A stretch of DNA of 6,269 nucleotides from Paralactobacillus_A sp963926925 (lineage in GTDB: Bacteria; Bacillota; Bacilli; Lactobacillales; Lactobacillaceae). The notes under the pieces were generated by a model. It was not told where the DNA came from and did no database searches. It saw only the letters and a program-made list of their open reading frames with translations. Shown here piece by piece: positions 5,704-6,269 of this stretch; within the stretch, counting starts at the first letter, position 1; every line of letters begins with the position of its first letter. The position numbers and the translations under genes are program-made. The DNA is taken from positions 1-6,269 of the forward strand of contig CAWUZD010000024.1 in NCBI GenBank assembly GCA_963926925.1, written 5' to 3'.

Positions 5704-6269
5704 TTAAGCATTAGTACGAATAGTAAAACGATGTTGTCTATTATTTCGTTTATTAGTACGACCATTACGACGTTTATTACGAACATAACGTTTATTGTCC
5801 TTAGAATCACCGCCACGATGATGGTAATCATGATGGCTACGATGATCATGATGAATACTGCGTTTTCTAGTTGGTAATGGCCGTTCAGGCGTAATATGAA
5901 CAGGTGTATTACGAATTTCATCGTGATTAATTGTGTGCAAATAAGCAGCTACTAAAATCATTGGATCATTTTCGTCCAATAAGTTAGCAGCAGTTTGTGC
6001 ATAACGTTTTAATTCATCGGGATGAGCTAATGTGGCGGCTACTTCAGTTAATGTCTTTTGCAAACGACCACGAAAGGCTTCACGACTAGTTGGTGGTTTC
6101 AAAGGCAATAACCGCTTTTTAGTCAAATGTTCAATAGTTCGTAAATAACCTAATTCATTAGGAGTAACAAATGTTACTGAAATACCATTCTTTCCCGCAC
6201 GGCCAGTCCGACCAATCCGGTGAACATAACTGTCAGGATCTTGCGGAATATCGTAGTTATAAACATGCG
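5704..6269 (-). CDS. cshA: CshA-type DEAD-box ATP-dependent RNA helicase, C-terminal part, cut by the right window edge
   Basis: The frame is open from the right edge to the TAA at 5706-5704 and gives 187 residues. The fragment begins HVYNYDIPQDPDSYVHRIGR, ending within helicase motif VI (HRIGRTGRAG, residues 16-25), so only the end of the second RecA-like domain is present. A helical linker follows. The last roughly 50 residues form a basic, disordered tail with a histidine cluster (HHDHRSHHDYHH, 139-150) and an Arg/Asn-rich end (RNKRRNGRTNKRNN). DEAD-box helicases unwind RNA duplexes with ATP; CshA acts in ribosome assembly, cold adaptation and, with the degradosome, mRNA decay, and basic tails of this kind bind RNA. 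Its position next to acpS and alr fits the common Lactobacillaceae order and supports CshA over other paralogues. The start and motifs I-V lie outside the window. Confidence 0.92.
   Translation of the reverse strand, partial: HVYNYDIPQDPDSYVHRIGRTGRAGKNGISVTFVTPNELGYLRTIEHLTKKRLLPLKPPTSREAFRGRLQKTLTEVAATLAHPDELKRYAQTAANLLDENDPMILVAAYLHTINHDEIRNTPVHITPERPLPTRKRSIHHDHRSHHDYHHRGGDSKDNKRYVRNKRRNGRTNKRNNRQHRFTIRTNA

Noticed and set aside
5634..5921. Overlapping minus-strand (5634-5921) and plus-strand (5641-5877) ORFs
   Set aside because: Both are low-complexity hydrophobic readings of the repetitive helicase tail region; they run through the helicase terminator and lack ribosome sites.
6124..6126. 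TTG as a start of a separate small basic protein of 140 residues
   Set aside because: The same frame stays open upstream to the window edge and encodes helicase motif VI, so this TTG is an internal leucine codon.

Overview
The window looks like chromosomal DNA of a low-GC Gram-positive bacterium, most likely Lactobacillaceae; the genus cannot be fixed from the sequence. The reasons are strong AGGAGG-type ribosome sites, AT-rich codon use, a CcpA-type cre site, and the gene order DEAD-box helicase - acpS - alr - mazE - mazF. That order is a familiar Firmicutes arrangement (B. subtilis has acpS, alr, ndoAI and ndoA close together). All genes but one are on the minus strand.

Left part (1-2087): a two-gene minus-strand operon. 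A YfcC/DcuC-type membrane transporter (478-1986) is followed after 23 bases by an M20-family dipeptidase, of which only the first 151 residues lie inside the window. A recognisable sigma-A promoter (2047-2075) and a 14/15 match to the cre consensus (2024-2038) precede the transporter, so the unit is probably under carbon catabolite control. The pairing resembles the transporter-dipeptidase (arcD-arcT) part of streptococcal arginine deiminase loci, but no arcA, arcB or arcC is visible here.

Middle (2088-3450): a long-arm hairpin terminator, a two-domain Nudix hydrolase with a GTG start (minus), and, divergent from it, the only plus-strand gene (2868-3410). Its 180-residue product resembles only the N-terminal helical domain of type I restriction-modification HsdM subunits and has no methyltransferase domain. 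It has its own -10 box, ribosome site and an immediately adjacent terminator, so it looks like a complete free-standing gene and not a leftover. It is the least explained object in the window.

Right part (3453-6269): minus-strand operon acpS - alr - mazE - mazF, with gaps of 5, 16 and 20 bases. It makes holo-ACP synthase (activation of acyl carrier protein), alanine racemase (D-alanine for peptidoglycan) and an EndoA-type MazF mRNA interferase with its antitoxin. Upstream, behind a hairpin terminator, lies the C-terminal part of a CshA-type DEAD-box RNA helicase with a histidine- and arginine-rich tail, cut by the right edge. The mazF gene and the HsdM-like gene converge on one shared bidirectional terminator.

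No rRNA, tRNA, CRISPR array, insertion sequence or attachment site was seen. There is no gene-free stretch longer than 300 bases.
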